Source: Leptidea sinapis (taxonomy: Eukaryota; Arthropoda; Insecta; Lepidoptera; Pieridae). Taken from it: DNA of 64,000 nt. Shown here piece after piece: positions 1 to 11,130 of the stretch (position 1 is its first letter; every line of letters starts with the position of its first letter). The notes under the pieces were generated by a model, which saw nothing but the letters and a program-made list of their open reading frames with translations, did no database searches and had not been told where the DNA came from. A program made the translations under genes and the position numbers. The DNA lies in NCBI RefSeq assembly GCF_905404315.1, contig NC_066266.1, forward strand, positions 5,773,501 to 5,837,500, written 5' to 3'.

Positions 1-164
1 AACTTCGCGAATAGGTACATGACGTAGAGTTTTAATTTCTCGTTCCACCCGTTTCATATTTGTTAAAGACAATCTTGGTGAAATTAATACTCAAGAAATC
101 TCATAAAATTTGGCCATACAAATATTATTAAGAAATATTAAAAATGTGATGATAGACGGAACAC

Positions 165-555
165 AGACGTGGTCGCTAAAAATGGGCCTTATGAGGAAGC
201 TCATGGATGCTCAGAGGGCAATGGAGAGGGTCTTGCTGCGAGATCGAATCAAAAATTAGCAGATCCGTAGTAGAACCAAAGTCACCGAATTAGCCCAGTG
301 GTTGCGAAACTCAAGTGGCAGTGGGTAGGGCACATAGCTCGACGAATAGATGGCCGCTGGGGCAGTAAAGTCCTCGAATGGCGACCACGTACCGGAAGAC
401 GCAGTGTTGGTATGCCTCCCATAAGTTGGACCAAAGAACTGACCAAGTTCGCCGGAATACGTTGGACGAGGGCAGCGTAGGACCGATCATCGTGGAGATA
501 TTGAGGGAGGCCTTTTTCCAGCAGTGGACGTCTTGTGGCTGAAATGATGATGATA
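165..555 (+). mobile_element. RTE-type LINE, C-terminal ORF tail (decayed)
   Basis: Last part of the reverse-transcriptase polyprotein of an RTE-like non-LTR retrotransposon. Residues such as VAKLKWQWVGHIARR, DGRWGSKVLEWRPRTGRR and FAGIRWTRAA are typical of the conserved C-terminus in lepidopteran RTE elements. The upstream piece (RDRIKN, RSRTKVTELAQ) lies in another frame with a stop, so a frameshift and a nonsense change separate the halves. After a further stop at about 478 the sequence runs into a TGATGATGAT-like tail, the usual 3' terminus of this family. The RT catalytic domain is absent: a 5'-truncated dead copy. Related tails lie at 25.2, 32.3-33.3 and 35.9 kb. Confidence 0.85.
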
Positions 556-810
556 ATGATAAAAAATGTGTATACTGTTAGCTGAGTCTACGTAGCAAAA
601 TCTAAACCTTAAACTAAGAGACTTTTCTATTTTAAATGACACGATAAATTGTGAAGGTCAATTTTTCTTGATCTAAAAGTAATTTAAGGAATCTTTATTA
701 CATAAGTCTTTCTGACTGTATGTTTGTACGCAGATCACGCACTTGCTATTACATGGATTTGAATGCAGTTTTTAACAGTTAATGTAAAGAGTACGACAAT
801 ATAATGTGGT

Positions 811-935
811 TACAAATATTGTTATTTTTGGAATCGGTGTCCCGTCGCGGCTCCGCTCTCGCCTCTCGCCTCGTCACTTCGCGCGTGCGACACAAGCACA
901 TCTCACCTATCTATGTATGTAGTTACAAACCTACC
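811..935 (+). repeat. Repeat N, copy 1
   Basis: A GC-rich patch that aligns, in reverse complement, with 13050-13190. Shared landmarks are the ATTGTT...TTGGA(A/T)TCGGTGT start, the GTCACGTCTCGCGTGCGAC-like centre, and the CAAGCACATC...GTAGTTAC end. Two inverted dispersed copies indicate a repeat; its class is unknown. The 117-residue open frame over it (804-1157) is not protein-like. Confidence 0.55.
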
Positions 936-2997
936 TTGTCGGTTAAGAAAACAGACATCTTGCTACTGCAGAGATATATCTTATTCTCTCTATTTTACAT
1001 TTACTTCTCAATTCTCTCCAACTATGGGAATATTAAGAGACTAGGATTCCAAAATGGAAAAGCATGCGCCACTACTTCCCTACATTTTTTCCTAAAATCC
1101 TTTCAAGTCATAAAAATCCCTGAGTATCGGGAAACTTTGTGGCATTTGAGATTTTGACAGATTAAACAGCGTCAAAAGTTAAAGTTGCGAGAAATTAATC
1201 TATGGCGTTGAAAAGTTGCCTGAACAATTGAGTCCGCAGGTCACCTACAACGTAAGTTTGAAAGCGTTTGAAGAGAATGCCTTCAAACACACTGAAAAAG
1301 CTTTTGAACACAGTTGAATTGCCGAAAATTGAGAGCAAATTGGTTTTAAAGATGAGCTGTGCTAGAAATTGAATATATTATGTTAGAGCAGTGGAAGACT
1401 AAATAATGTTATGGATACACAGTATATGACTATGATAAATTTTAAGATTTTCCAGTATAACATAATTTTGCCAGCTCTTAATTGTAACAGTCCAAATAGT
1501 TCTGTGAGAATAGTTCACGAATATAATTATAAGATATTTATTAATGTAGTTTTAAAATAAAACGTCTTATGTATGTCAAAGTTATACATTTTATTTATTT
1601 ACCACCACTTCGGTGAGACGAGGTGTCTAATGAAATTTATTTCTAATCTAGTACGTCTGCTTAGTAAGTCATTTATTTAACATTTTTATACTTCTCTATG
1701 TTTGAGAAGACCGAAGAAATAAACAACGAAAGTATTGTAATAATTATGACGGGTATTCACGATGTATATTTTAATTATTTGGTCGCGATATTTCGATCCA
1801 ATTGCAATCGCGGTCGCGGCGGAACTGCGGAGGCGGCGAGAAACTCTTGACACATTGACACTTGACAATAGTAGTACATCAATCTGTCCACGTGGTGTCT
1901 TATTAGTTTTGGTCTTTGATTCCCTAATTCACGACACACACTACTGACGACGTCCATACTTTTGGGTCTTTGTTGCATTTGTAATGCATGCAGAGTATGC
2001 AGCATGTTAAAGTTCCGCGATGATAAAAGTTTAAAAACATAAACAACAAAAATAAATTTATGTGTACCTATTTATGTTTATAGCTAGAGCTACATACACG
2101 GCGCGGTGAGCGATAGGCAACCCAATGCATATCTTCCTCGATGGAACCGCGCTCTTGTTTTCGTAACATAAGCGCTGAGTGACATACCACGCCTTTATTT
2201 GATTCCAGAAACAAATATTTGTAAGCCCGAGTTAACTATCGCGCCCTAGCTAAAGGGTTTTTTAAAAAGTAATAATGCGACCGGCAAAGCCGAAGAGGTG
2301 TTACCGTCTGATTTTATTTCGTGAAATCTTAAGCGCTAAAATCCTTATCAACTAGAACATGATACTTGATTAGCCTTTTACTTAAATGCTAGGGTTGGTT
2401 ACACCAACCTAACTCTCGTTACTGGCAAAAAGTCCCAAAAATCGTCCCTTTTTAATAAATCTCATGTAACTAAAACTTCAGATATACCGGTAAAGCTTGA
2501 GATGAATTAATATACTGGCTTTTAGTGTTAATGTTATAAAATACATTCATTAATTACTCAAATCAGCATTTGAAAATTATTTCAATATTGCCACAACTTA
2601 AATATTGATTGAGTAACAATTTACGATTAAAATCTTCGTCGTATGATTTGAATACGGCAAATAAATCTATATTGAAGCATAAAGATTCATAAACCTATAA
2701 ATCAGATATAATTGTTTTACATTAAGGTGTATATTTATTTAAAAATGTCCTCCGGCAAACAGAGCCAATATAATTGCTCTCCGACGGTTACCGGACCTGT
2801 TTTGTAATAAAATGGAAATTACGAGTTGTCCTGTTTATCTAATTGATCTTGAAGGACGAGATATCTTTTTAAAGTACTTTATGAGAACAAATATTTTCAT
2901 GTATTTTACTCACTTTTGAGAATATTGCTTTTATATTTGAAATAGTCAATTAAGACGATTTTTTAAAACGCAATTAAAGGTGTTGAGCAGATTTTAT
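936..2997. other. No gene recognised
   Basis: AT-rich sequence with only short open frames. A patch at about 1690-1850 resembles a dispersed lepidopteran repeat I have seen before but cannot name. The rest shows no motif, TIR or tRNA-like box. Confidence 0.5.
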
Positions 2998-3245
2998 ATG
3001 ACGACCCCTAGTGGTTAGTGACCCTGCCTACTGAGCTAGAGGTCCCGGGTTCGAATCCCGGTAGGTGCAATCATTTATATGATGAATATAAATGTTTGTT
3101 TTCGAGTCATGGATGTTTTCTTTGTATAAATGTATGTTTAAGTAAGTATATTGTATTAAATACATCGTTGTCTTGTACCCTTAGCACTATGTCTAGCTTG
3201 GGGCAAATAATTTGTGTAAGAGTGTGTCAATATAATAATTATTAA
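2998..3245 (+). mobile_element. tRNA-derived SINE, copy 1
   Basis: A short interspersed element with a tRNA-like head. It carries an A-box-like TAGTGGTTAGTGACC and a clear B box (GGTTCGAATCCC at about 3048-3059). The body contains TTATATGATGAATAT, GAGTCATGGATGTTT and GTAAGTATATTGTATTAAAT. The tail contains GGGGCAAATAATTTGTGTAAG and AGAGTGTGTCAATATA. Further copies lie at 22676-22935 (plus) and 39083-39262 (minus). Confidence 0.85.
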
Positions 3246-3671
3246 ATAGATCATGTAAATAATGCCTCGACTTATAATTGTACCAAAAATACATAGATTT
3301 AAGAATGCTGCTTTTAAAGAAATTCCATTAAAAAAGATACACTCAAGGTCTAACTGGTGTAACACAAAGTGTCACTCAAAAAACAGTTAATCAATTTGAG
3401 GCTATTGATATTCTAGTGGTGGCAGATTGTAGCGGTGACGTGAATTTATATTAATCAGCCACTAATGTATTTCAACCTTTTCTAGAACGTATTTTTTTCA
3501 TAATTTGAGCTGAATTTCTTGACATTTAGTTATCGAGTGGGTAAGAAGGATAGCAACATTGCCCAAGACTTGAGACTCGGTTGCATTTTTATTTACTTAT
3601 TTTGATAAAGGCAAATGGATGCATCGAATGACCAAAATTGAGATCTTACGTCGAGTTGGTAGAAACATTAT
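3246..3671. other. No gene recognised
   Basis: AT-rich spacer between a SINE and a LINE fragment; nothing recognised. Confidence 0.5.
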
Positions 3672-3862
3672 CTGATGCAGACAATCAAAAGAAGAAAGAT
3701 TGCCTATCTAGGCTACGAGCTTAGAAACAACAGATATGAGACTTTTCTGTTGTAATGATGTGGGAATGGGCAAGGTGACTGGAAGAAAAGCTGTTGGATG
3801 TAGGGAAAAGTCATGGCTGCGCAATATCCGGGAATAGACTGAATCTGAACACCTAACGCTAT
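3672..3862 (+). mobile_element. LINE C-terminal fragment (YLGH...REKSWLRN type)
   Basis: Translation across two frames gives KRRKIAYLGYELRNNRYE, then GKVTGRKAVGCREKSWLRN followed by IRE. These match the conserved C-terminal block of a lepidopteran endonuclease/reverse-transcriptase LINE (usual form YLGHVLRN..Y, then GK..GKR.VGRR..SWL.N.R.W). Two stops and a frameshift show it is dead. The segment at 45122-45400 (minus) is the same family. Confidence 0.7.
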
Positions 3863-6195
3863 AATTTCTGAACTATCCTATTTTCTTCGAAAGTAACAAT
3901 TATCTGGGATATCTTAGAAGAGAAAAAGCGAACAGTTTCACTTGAAGGTGAACCTTATGTACTCTAGCAACACCATAGGAACCACAGGAGCGTCTCCCAC
4001 CTTTCCGCTACACGTGACACTACCGTGACATAATATAAAAATATCTTAAACCAATATCGAGAAGGCTTACAATTGGGATTAGTGGATCGTTAGCGCGCTG
4101 AGGGGAGGGCCTGAGGGGCGGGTGCGGCACTGATTGTCGGGTACAGAAACATATTTGACACGGGCTTCCGTCTTGTTACATGATATATTAATGTGGAATG
4201 GACTTTATTACTTTCGGTAAGTGCCTTAGTATTGCTATGTAAACTTGGAAAAGAGTGCGTTTTTGTATACGAACAAATATGCGGGCTAAAAAGTTGTTTG
4301 AGAATATCTTTGTAACGCATTATTAATTTGTTTTAATGTTTGTGTTTCGAATTAATATTAAACTGACTTTAACTTTCAACTAACTTCGATACTGATTTGG
4401 TTTTGAAGCAGTGTTAAATTTAATATTGATTTTTCACATATGGATGCAAGGCAGCTAGTTTAATGAACGTTTTGTCGTTCAGGCTAAGGTTGAATCCACT
4501 GTTATGTGTGGGTGAGTTGGTGTTAAACGCGGAAGAATCCATTCGATCTACTGAACCCACAGCCTATATAAATGGTCATCTATACGCTATTATATTATTA
4601 AAACATGTGCCCATTTCCCCTGTAAACACTTCAAGACAACTAAGATCACTTTGTTATAAGCATTGTGACCGAGAAGATAAAAAATCATGAAGAAGTTTAG
4701 GAAATCTAGGCCTCAAATGTGAGAATCAAGTGAGTTATTCAATTTGAATTCGTAAACTACCGCGTATTAGGTTACAGAATGTCCTAGCGAACGTTAATGA
4801 AGAGTTTGGTGAATTTTTAAGATGCAATAAAGGATGTAAAGACCACGACAATAGGTGTTCCCTTACTTATGCATTTTAGGGATAAACTAGAAAATTACTA
4901 CAATAATTTGATTTTTATGTAATTTAGTTAGGTTTTTACACTACTCTATTATGAATGCATTCTAAAAAAAAATTATAAAGAGTGAATGCAATTAAAACAG
5001 CAATCGTATAAATAGCATATAATATGTATAGTTCTGCTACATTTCATGTTTAAGATAATTTAGGGCACGAGGTATTTCTATTCCGAGTGTGTGATACAAT
5101 CTAATTTCTTACTAAGTGCTGTAAAATCCATTGAGGCAAAAATTTTATTTAACAAATTTGATAATGATTAAGAAACTTTACATTAAAAATAGAAAATAAA
5201 AACTACACAAAAATCACAGCTTGAAATGAATTAACCGTTAGTTGGTCGCTTGACCTAAAAATGCGCCAGCTTTTGTTTTCTGGCACAAATCATCAACAAA
5301 TACTACCTGAAATTATAATTTAATGAATAAACGTCTAATAGTTGAACATATTATTAAAAAACGTATCTATCTACATAACGAGAAATTCGGGAATATAGAT
5401 ACAGTGTGTAGATGATATACTTATAAAACTTGCGGCATTAAAGTTTTTAATACTAAGTAAAAAATTCAAATACCTACATGTTTATGAACAGCTAACAGCT
5501 ATGACTTCAATTTGAATACCCCAACCGTTAAAGGCAAAAGAGGCTATTCTTAGGTGTTCTATTTATGGAAGAGAAGCACATACTTGCGTATGGATCAACT
5601 GATAGTGAGTTATCAACGCCCTCTCAAGTCTCTTGCAACATCAGAGGAATCACAGCATCATTGCCGGACATTTACGTATGTTTGTACATTATTTTAAAGG
5701 TTAATAACCATTTCTGCATCAAGATCATTAAATAATTTGGTTGTAAGTTGAGAAATGTCTTACGTATAAATAAAAAGTCGTATCCATACTTTGACATCAC
5801 ATGCAGCGACTACCTGGCGTGTACCGGTTCAATTTTAACAGCGGCACAAAATGAAAGAACTGTGTCGACTTCTAGCTGTGTATTATTTTTATTACTTTAT
5901 CTTAATTATAATAACACATTGTTACACCTATATAGCTCGTCGTAATTTTATAAAGATATTACAAAACTTAAGACGGATTTTGATATCACTCTTAACAGTA
6001 CCGATACCTTGATCGTATATAATATTGAAAAATAGATTATGCTATTAAGTTTTTTGTCCTAAAGTCATAATAAGTATATGTTTTTATAGAACCTCCCTCA
6101 ATAGATGTTTTACTCGTAGAATGAATGTAGCACTCAAGTAATATTTTGATTCCAGAAAATGTAATTGCGGTAGCGCACAGAATCAGAACCATTTT
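3863..6195. other. No gene recognised; one tiny LINE C scrap
   Basis: Over 2 kb of AT-rich sequence. The only match is 3962-3994, where CAACACCATAGGAACCACAG is antisense to the end of LINE C (GTGATTCCTCTGGTGTTGC). Open frames at 4090-4320, 4463-4690 and 5748-5945 have no recognisable domain. Confidence 0.5.
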
Positions 6196-6632
6196 ATCGC
6201 GTGCAACGCAAACCTGCTTGAATTGTCGGGGACCCAGTGCTCTGTGAACGGCTAGATATGTTACTAGCAACTTGGCGTTGCATAGAGACGTCTGATTCAC
6301 CTGATTCCTGCCGCCGAATTCCACCTTCGCACGACATGCCACAAATTAGGATATCATCCCCACCATCTGGATCTGTGAAGTCCCTCCACAGTGCGATTTT
6401 CAAGGAACTTTCTTCCACGTATTACAAAGCTGTGGAATAAGCTTCCTGTGCGGTGTTTCCGGGACGATACGACATTGATAACTTTAAAAAAAATGCATGC
6501 ACCTTTCTTTAAGGCCGCAAACGCTCCTGTGATTCCTCCGGTGTTGCAAGAGAATGTGGGTGACGTGATCACTTAACACTAGGTGACAAGTAGGTACGCC
6601 TATTTGTCCTCCTTTTCCAAAAAAAAACTATT
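6196..6632 (+). mobile_element. LINE C, 3' end (internally deleted)
   Basis: C-terminal end of a jockey/CR1-like LINE reverse transcriptase plus its short 3' UTR. The coding remnant starts at GGGGACCCAGTGCTCTGTG, then jumps: compared with 28925-29212 it lacks about 50 bp coding for the YRIYHGECSEELF block. It resumes with the block coding for LIPAAEFHL. Next come the KLWNKLPVR and FPGRYD(M) parts, a GTGATCACTTAACAC-type end and an A-rich tail (6618-6630). Several frame changes make it non-functional. Confidence 0.85.
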
Positions 6633-6734
6633 AAAACCAAATGTGTTACGATATTCAAAAGAATTGTTAAAAAACGTGTGTGTGGTAAAGGTTACTATAA
6701 CATACATAAATTGCAACGAAATAAAAAAAAGCAC

Positions 6735-6818
6735 GCTGAGTGTCATGCTCTCGCTCTTCTCAGGTCTGAGGCACACTATTTCTAATGGGTGGTAGTTTTT
6801 GACATTCAATAAGTTAAT
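6735..6818 (+). repeat. LINE E 3'-UTR fragment
   Basis: Contains CTCAGGTCTGAGGCA and GGTGGTAGTTTTTGACATTC, the reverse complement of the segment at 24515-24575. It is a piece of the 3' UTR of LINE E, whose complete tails at 8876 and 24472 end in a TTTGAATAAAAATATTTGAA-type terminus. Confidence 0.65.
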
Positions 6819-6837
6819 TTATTGAAGTAGGGCGTTA

Positions 6838-6995
6838 CTTATTAAATCGGTGGAAATCCATAATTATACAAATGATTTAAGTTTTCTTTAATGTTAATTC
6901 TGCCAATATTTGTTATTAAACAATTCGACCCGTGTTTCACCTCTACACGAGGCATCCTCAGGACGTTGTCTCGCCAAAATCTGGCACGAGACTCT
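6838..6995 (-). repeat. Repeat D, copy 1
   Basis: Reverse-complement match to 42901-43115: GGAAATCCATAATTATACAA, the AATATTTG block, ACGAGGCATCCTCAGGACG, and one arm of the TGTCTCGCCAAAATCTGG repeat (6967-6984). The second palindrome arm seen at 42.9 kb is absent here. Confidence 0.6.
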
Positions 6996-7009
6996 GTCTG
7001 GTAGTAGGC

Positions 7010-7115
7010 ATAGCAAGTTTGTGTTTGTTTCTCGTGCTAACATTATGATTGTCACAGTTTCTATGCAAATTCTTTAATGTGCTTATGAAGATATCAAGAA
7101 TAGGTATATTATTTT
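7010..7115 (-). repeat. LINE E 3'-UTR fragment, inner part
   Basis: Parallels 9080-9165 (CTAACATTATGATTGTCACA, TTTCTATGCAAATTC, TGTGCTTATGAA). It lies next to repeat D, so the D-E junction was rearranged. Confidence 0.5.
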
Positions 7116-8077
7116 ATATGACTATTTAGGACCTAGGCTATTAATAGCGAGATTAGCCCTCTTCTGCAGCATCAAGATGGTATTAATATCAGATGCACTG
7201 CCTCATAACAATATACCATAGGACATAATACTATGAAAGTATAATAACTAAAGTAAACTAGTCGTATCTGTGTCAGTTCACTGTCAATTTTTTTAACCGC
7301 ATAAACTATAGAGTACAGTATAATCGCCTGGTTACACCTAACCATTAAAACCCGTATATATGTGGCAGCATTTAAACACCAACTAAAGTTACCTACTCTG
7401 GTAAATGCGGACGAAGTCACGGGCAACAGCAAGTAACAGATATATGTCTGTTGCAATACAAATATGTACAATGGTGCGTGTTCCCTAACGGCTACAGCTA
7501 ATAACCTCTAAAATATGTGAGGGACGGTATCGCTGGCGTGTACCTCATGTCCCTCCCGAACGTGACCCGCGTACTAAATAACTATTATTTACTGACTGTT
7601 GAGGGCTCCTGGCCGGGACATCTTATATCAACAATGTTTAACAGCAACTGTACATTTTATTTTGTTAGTATTGAATCAGACTAAGCTGTCACGATCGGTT
7701 ATATAACGCTCTTTCGGGTAATCCAGCTTGAGTCGACTAAGGGACACGCTCTCATAGAATAGTTGATTGTCTTTTTTTTTAAGTTTTAGGACTAAATATA
7801 AAGGATAAGCATTAAAAAATGTCTTACATAACCATACCCTACTGAACTATACAAAATTTTAATACCTCATATAGTTAAAGCCTTTCGTTAGTAATCTTAA
7901 CTTAATTAAAAATTTAACTAATATAATATTTTATAAAAATTAAACATAGAAAATAAGTTTTATGTTAGTTGTTGTTTAAATTATTAATTACGAGCTGACC
8001 CCACAGACGCTTTTCTGTCAATAGAAAATAATTTAAAATTCTTATAGTATGTTATATGAATACACTTAATATAATAA
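7116..8077. other. No gene recognised
   Basis: AT-rich spacer. The 99-residue frame at 7172-7471 (minus) contains LTQIRLVYFSYY, which recalls the LINE RT block TARLVYFSYFHS of LINE B. It may be a very old LINE remnant; nothing firmer can be said. Confidence 0.4.
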
Positions 8078-8450
8078 TGTATACACTTCTATAATAAAGT
8101 CCGAGCCACTGTTCAGCCATTATCTAAAAATAAATTTAAATGTTTTATAAAAAATGGCTCTGTCGTAAATCCTTTTACTCCACTGCTGAATATCTAAATG
8201 ATCGGACAGCCTGGGACTAGATTGTGATTATTTTGTAGCGATAGAAATGACTGTACAATATTGTATATTTTTATTGAAAAATGCGCAAAAAAAGAATGCT
8301 GGGAGAGTTTCTTGCACCGCTTCTTCTCTCTCAGAGCGCTATTTGTTTCCAAAGCGGTAGGAGTATCTAGTAGTTATTAGAAATGACATCAAAAAGTATT
8401 CTAAAGGAATCAATTTTGACGAAATAAATTCGCTTTATGCCTTTAAACTC
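8078..8450 (+). mobile_element. LINE B, 3' end copy
   Basis: Matches 62535-62900. It covers the last coding residues (TACACTTCTATAATAAAGTC...), the stop region ATGGCTCTGTCGTAAATCC, and the 3' UTR with GATCGGACAGCCTGGGACTA and GAGAGTTTCTTGC. It ends in AAATTCGCTTTATGCCTTTA, a worn version of the terminal TTTTATGCC repeats. It is a 5'-truncated dead copy. Confidence 0.9.
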
Positions 8451-8482
8451 AATAGATAGGCCATCACGGACGGTTCTGTAGA

Positions 8483-8790
8483 CATTTTTTTGTTACATCT
8501 AAAAGGGTTTATTTAGACAGCGATTTCGTTGAAAGCTCCCAGATGGCTTATATTTTTCCGCCACTTCCAACAAATACAGTTCATATATACAAAAACTAAA
8601 CTAAAACCTTCCTCAAGAACCACGCTATCGATTGGTGAAAACAACATGAAAATCGGTGCAGTTGTTTTTGAGCGAGCATGAATGTAGAGGAAGCGTGTGA
8701 AGTTGGTAATAATAGAAGCAGGTAGCGTTCTGTTGTCTCTGCTTACATCGAATGGAAAAGGCGTAAATATATGTATGTATGCGTGCATTA
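8483..8790 (-). repeat. Repeat J, copy 1
   Basis: Reverse complement aligns with 26816-27055. Shared blocks: ACTGCACTGATTTTCATGTT, CGTGGTTCTTGATGAAG, GAAAAATATAAGCCATCTGG, GAGCTTTCAAC and a terminal AACAAAAAAATG. Element class unknown; there is no coding signal. Confidence 0.65.
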
Positions 8791-8875
8791 AAAATATTGT
8801 AAATGTTATTACTAAAAGCTTAACTACTAATGGAAAATAATAGTCATAACTCGAATTAGTAATCGAGACTTGATG

Positions 8876-9180
8876 AATTCAAATTCAAATATTTTTATTC
8901 AAATAGGATGTGACATCCCATTCCAAAATGAATGCCTCAGACTTGAGAAGAACGGGCGCAACAAACTCAGCGGGCGAAAAAAAATGTTTACAAAGAAATA
9001 CTGTAAACTTATTATTTAATAACCTGAGAGCACTCCATTCCCAATCTGTAGTATCGCCCATCGCCCCACATAAGACTTACTAACTGTTCCTGGTGTTAAC
9101 ATTATGGTTATGACAGTTTCTAGCAAATTCACTTATGTGCCTATGAACATACATTATGAAGATTTCATTTATGTTGTGTG
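8876..9180 (-). mobile_element. LINE E, 3' UTR and tail
   Basis: In antisense the sequence starts AATTCAAATATTTTTATTCA, the terminus of a lepidopteran LINE. It continues with CCTCAGACTTGAGAAGAACG, CAAACTCAGCGGGC and further 3' UTR to TGTGCCTATGAAC. No coding part is left. A second copy is at 24472-24690. Confidence 0.75.
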
Positions 9181-9329
9181 TACTGAAACCATAGACTTAC
9201 AGTATCCTAGAGCATAGACAAATAAAGTATGAGAGAGTAGAACCAACAGCTGTATCAGTAACGAAGATGCAGTGAGATAGAAGAGATACGCGAATTAATT
9301 ATTAATGTATACGTATTCAATAAACAAGT

Positions 9330-9722
9330 TGTAGACATTTTTATTGTATGTCGTCTACTGCATTTATCACGGGGAGTGCTCCGAAGAGCTGTTTAACCTG
9401 ATTTCTGCCGCCAAATTCCACCTTCGCACGACACGCCACAAATTAGGATATAATCCCCACCATCTGGATGTGTGGCGGTCCTCCACAGTGCGGTTTTCAA
9501 GCAGCTTTCTTCCACATACTACAAAGCTGTGGAATAAGCTTCCTTGTGCGGTGTTTCCGGGACGATACGACATGGGTACCTTCAAAAAAAGCGCGTACAC
9601 CTTCCTTAAAGGCCGGCAACGCTATTGTGATTCCTCTGGTGTTGCAAGAGAATGTGGGCGGCGGTGATCACTTAACACCAGGTGACCCGTACGCTCGTTT
9701 GTCTTCCTATTCCATAAAGAAA
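9330..9722 (+). mobile_element. LINE C, 3' end copy
   Basis: An open frame at 9344-9667 reads IYHGECSEELFNLISAAKFH, then TTRHKLGYNPHHLDVWRSST, FLPHTTKLWNKLPCAVFPGR and YDMGTFKKSAYTFLKGRQR. This is the conserved C-terminus of LINE C. It ends with a stop near GTGATCACTTAACACCAGG and a CCATAAAGAAA tail. The 108 residues are intact, but RT and endonuclease domains are missing, so it is a 5'-truncated insertion. Confidence 0.9.
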
Positions 9723-10070
9723 GACAGTCAGCCGCGCTTGGCATAAACTGCTTAGTATTTTCAATATTAAACCAATACTCGTATACTACCATATAGACGA
9801 TCCGAAAGCCCCATAAGGCGTGATCAAGTTCAATTTGTCAATGTGTACGATAGCTAGTGCTTTACTTCAACAGTTAACACCGTTTATTTTTTGAGAAAAT
9901 GTGACGAGCTAAGCATGATCTTCTGTTGGTTAGTCATATGCCCTGCCCATTATAAAGACGAGGTTCTTAGGATTTTTGATTGAACCCAAATAACGAAGTG
10001 GCATTACAATTATTACGCTCGTTACTGTGAGATGTAATACTTTAACTCTCATTAGCTCAGTTAGTTTACA
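9723..10070. other. No gene recognised
   Basis: Spacer between LINE C and an A element. A stretch near 9722-9765 (CAGCCGCGCTTGGCAT) resembles 25027-25075, perhaps a worn common repeat. Confidence 0.4.
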
Positions 10071-10346
10071 AGTAGCAGGCTCCTTTGCACAGGATGCCGG
10101 CTAGATTGTGGGTACCACAACGTATTTCTGCCATGAAGCAGTAAACAGTGCGTAAGTGCTAGTGAAATTACTGGACAAATGAGACTTGACATCTTATGTC
10201 TCAAGAAGACGAGCGCAATTGTAGTGCCGCTCGGAAATTTCGTTTATTTTTTAAGAATCCTGAGTGGCAATGCATGTAATCGGCAAGGCGTATCAATTAA
10301 CATCAGCTGAACGTCCTGGTCATGTCATCCTTTATTGGCATTAAAT
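10071..10346 (+). mobile_element. Family A element, copy 1
   Basis: One of 13 copies here of a non-coding element of about 320 bp. Landmarks in order: GGCTCCTTTGCACAGGATGC, GGTACCACAAC, GTGAAGCAGTAA, GAAATTACTGG(G)CAAATGAGAC, GACGAGCGCAATTGTAGTGC, CATCAGCTGAACGTCCTG, and a TTAT..ATAAA end. This copy lacks the GGTCTGAAGGGCGCCGTAG block. No ORF. The A-rich 3' end suggests copying by a LINE, as a SINE or as a LINE 3' end. Confidence 0.85.
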
Positions 10347-10734
10347 AAAGCACCATTTAAACCGCAATACAATAATTCTTGCCCATTACCTCCCCTGATG
10401 GATATATAATAAAAAAACACCTTTTATACACCACATCAATCAAAAGGATATAACATCCTTCACAAGGCTGTGTTAATGAACTTTACTTTGATAGCAACAT
10501 CTTACTTGTACCAACAGAAACACGATAAGGAATGTTTTTTCTATGACAATAAAGCAAAGGTTATTAGCATAATGCAGATGGAAAGATGTTTATTGTCAAA
10601 CAGTGACGATGCAAAGAAGTAATAGTTATAAAAAGAAAACATTGGGATGGATGTTGATGTCTGATATTGGTACGGTCACCCTATTTAGGGGTACGGTACT
10701 ACCTCGTCAGTTTTAGAGGAGTACTGCTTGCTCT
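10347..10734. other. No gene recognised
   Basis: AT-rich spacer leading into a mariner-like remnant; upstream transposase similarity may start near 10680 but is too weak to place. Confidence 0.4.
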
Positions 10735-10882
10735 AAACGCCATGATAATTTGGAGTCCATAAAACGATCCGTACGTTTGGCAGTGAAGAATTTTCAAATG
10801 AATTAGTGCTTGCTTCTATTGATAACTGGTCTCAACGTTTAAAGGACTGTATTGCAGCCAATGGAGACCACTTCGAATAAGC
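10735..10882 (+). pseudogene. mariner-like transposase, C-terminal remnant
   Basis: One frame reads LASIDNWSQRLKDCIAANGD followed by HFE and a stop. This resembles the C-terminal end of mariner-family transposases, in which a tryptophan, a basic residue and 'C I . . . G . Y F E' close the protein. The HTH and DD(D/E) parts are not present, and no TIR was found, so it is an isolated remnant. A different Tc1/mariner branch is possible. Confidence 0.55.
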
Positions 10883-10984
10883 TTTTAATATTTTAAACAG
10901 TTTTATATTCATGTATTAAACTAGCACAGTGTAAAAGTTATAAATGTTATTTGCAATAGAAATTGTTTTTTCTTTAGTAGGTAG

Positions 10985-11130
10985 TTTCAAAATTATAACT
11001 AGGCAAAGTTTAAAATTTTGTCTCTCATTGAGCCAGTCAATGACTGACTGACCGATTATCAAAAGATTAAAGCACTTCTAGAAGATATAGAAGCTTCAAA
11101 TTAAGAACAAAATTAGTATTAAGTGTTAAA
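10985..11130 (+). repeat. Repeat M, copy 1
   Basis: AAATTTTGTCTCTCATTGAG and CAATGACTGACTGACCGA, followed by AGCACTTCTAGAAGATATAG. The first part parallels 18700-18730. TGAC-rich microsatellite-like core; class unknown. Confidence 0.45.

Noticed and set aside
58..117. Similarity of GAAATTAATACTCAAGAAAT to repeat D (GGAATTAACACTAAAGAAAT)
   Set aside because: Too short and diverged to separate from chance in AT-rich DNA.
804..1157. 117-codon open frame
   Set aside because: Overlaps repeat N and runs into AT-rich sequence; low complexity and no domain.
2740..2805. ATGTCCTCCGGCAAACAGAG... short frame of 20 codons
   Set aside because: Too short, no continuation, no splice sites or homologue recognised.
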